Shown piece after piece: positions 4,387 through 5,129 of a DNA stretch of 5,129 nucleotides. Position 1 is the first letter of the stretch, and each line of letters starts with the position of its first letter. Under the pieces are notes generated by a model, which saw only the letters and a list, made by a program, of their open reading frames with translations, was not told the DNA's origin and searched no databases. The position numbers and the translations under genes are program-made. Origin of the DNA: Acidobacteriota bacterium (GTDB lineage: Bacteria > Planctomycetota > Phycisphaerae > WQYP01 > JAJZKJ01). Where the stretch lies: NCBI GenBank assembly GCA_021804195.1, contig JAJZKJ010000213.1, positions 1 to 5,129 of the forward strand, read 5' to 3'.

Positions 4387-5129
4387 ATGCTGGTGGACTC
4401 GCATGCACACCTGGACAGTGACCGCTACACGGAGGACCGCGAGGCGATGCTGGTTCGTGCATTCGAGGCAGGCGTCGAGGCGATTTTGGCCGTCGGCATT
4501 GGGGAGGGTCCGGAGACGATGCACGGCGCGCTCGACCTGAGCCGCGCCTACCGATCCAGATCCGATATGCCACGGATTCTGGTCAGCGCCGGCATCCATC
4601 CGCATGAGGCGAGCCTGGCGGACGAGGGTGCGCTCAACAAACTGGACACCCTGGCCGCGGAACCGGAAGTCGTCGCCATTGGCGAGATTGGCCTCGATTA
4701 CTTTTATGACCACTCGCCCCGCGAAGTGCAGCAGCGTGTTTTTGTAGATCAGATGAAAGTTGCCGCGCGGCACAGACTGCCAATTTTGATCCACTGCCGG
4801 GCGTCCGCGGAGAGTACGAATGCCTGGGACGATACCCTGGAAATACTGGGGGAGCATTGGCGGTCGACCGGGCTGGGAGGTGTGCTGCATTGTTTTGCCG
4901 GGGAATACAGGCACGCACAGCAGGCCATGGACTTGGGCTTTCTTATTTCCTTCGCCGGGAACATTACCTTTCCCAAGGCGCAGCCCATCCGGGATGTAGC
5001 GGCGAAAATCCCGGTGGATAGGATCTTGATCGAGACCGATGCACCCTTTCTTGCACCGGTACCGCATCGCGGCAAGCGCAACGAACCGGCCATGGTGCGG
5101 CGCGTGGCGGAGCAACTGGGCGCGGTCCG
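4387..5129 (+). CDS. tatD: TatD-family metal-dependent hydrolase/DNase (3' end cut)
   Basis: 247 codons are present before the window ends; the family is about 255-275 residues, so roughly the last 10-30 are missing. The protein begins MLVDSHAHLD, with the HxH metal pair at His6 and His8. The remaining ligands of the TIM-barrel amidohydrolase fold are all visible: Glu100 in IGEIGLDYFYD, His136 in LIHCR, His168 in LHCFAG, and Asp218 in IETDAPFLAP, followed by the signature PHRGKRNEP. TatD proteins are cytoplasmic divalent-metal enzymes with 3'-5' exonuclease activity in E. coli, linked to DNA repair and degradation. Despite the name they are not part of the Tat translocase. The intact ligand set implies an active enzyme. 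metG and tatD (or ycfH) are neighbours in many bacteria. The 85-base gap has no T-tailed terminator, so an operon with metG is likely, perhaps modulated by the palindromes in the gap. Paralogues such as YcfH and YjjV share these motifs, so the exact orthologue is open. Confidence 0.95.
   Translation, partial: MLVDSHAHLDSDRYTEDREAMLVRAFEAGVEAILAVGIGEGPETMHGALDLSRAYRSRSDMPRILVSAGIHPHEASLADEGALNKLDTLAAEPEVVAIGEIGLDYFYDHSPREVQQRVFVDQMKVAARHRLPILIHCRASAESTNAWDDTLEILGEHWRSTGLGGVLHCFAGEYRHAQQAMDLGFLISFAGNITFPKAQPIRDVAAKIPVDRILIETDAPFLAPVPHRGKRNEPAMVRRVAEQLGAV

Overview
The window looks like a chromosomal housekeeping segment from a GC-rich Gram-negative bacterium, most likely an Acidobacteriota (Terriglobia-like). 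I base this on the style of the MetG protein (Cys-X-X-Asp zinc knuckle, long Ala/Gln/Pro linker, appended C-terminal tRNA-binding domain), the metG-tatD pairing, and a secreted YXWGXW-repeat protein. The assignment comes from recall, not a database search.

Layout, left to right. (1) Bases 1-110, minus strand: the first 36 codons of murC (UDP-N-acetylmuramate--L-alanine ligase), running off the left edge. It is easily missed because it is cut, but its N-terminal nucleotide-binding loop is unmistakable. (2) Bases 111-428: a divergent, apparently non-coding region with a compound inverted repeat, a smaller hairpin and a short tandem repeat. It must carry the upstream signals of both murC and the next gene. 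(3) Bases 429-1733, plus strand: a 434-residue exported low-complexity protein with a signal peptide, a Gln/Asn/Pro-rich segment, a Trp/Tyr/Gly repeat block of the YXWGXW type and a Gly/Ser/Tyr/Arg-rich tail. A good intrinsic terminator follows. (4) Bases 1734-2087: a non-coding gap with the terminator and a weak promoter candidate. (5) Bases 2088-4301, plus strand: metG, methionyl-tRNA synthetase, complete. (6) Bases 4302-4386: a gap with three overlapping inverted repeats that share arms. (7) Bases 4387-5129, plus strand: tatD, a metal-dependent hydrolase/DNase, cut by the right edge after 247 codons.

metG and tatD are co-directional, 85 bases apart with no classical terminator between them, and are probably co-transcribed. 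The YXWGXW gene is insulated from them by its terminator. murC is transcribed away from everything else here, so it starts its transcription unit at this point instead of following murG, as it does in many division/cell-wall clusters.

I see no phage, transposon, CRISPR, toxin or defence genes and no clear new biological system. The points most worth a second look are the overlapping palindromes in the metG-tatD gap, an AT-leaning codon patch inside metG that suggests mosaic origin, and a 10-base-period repeat inside the YXWGXW gene whose slippage would remove the protein's tail.
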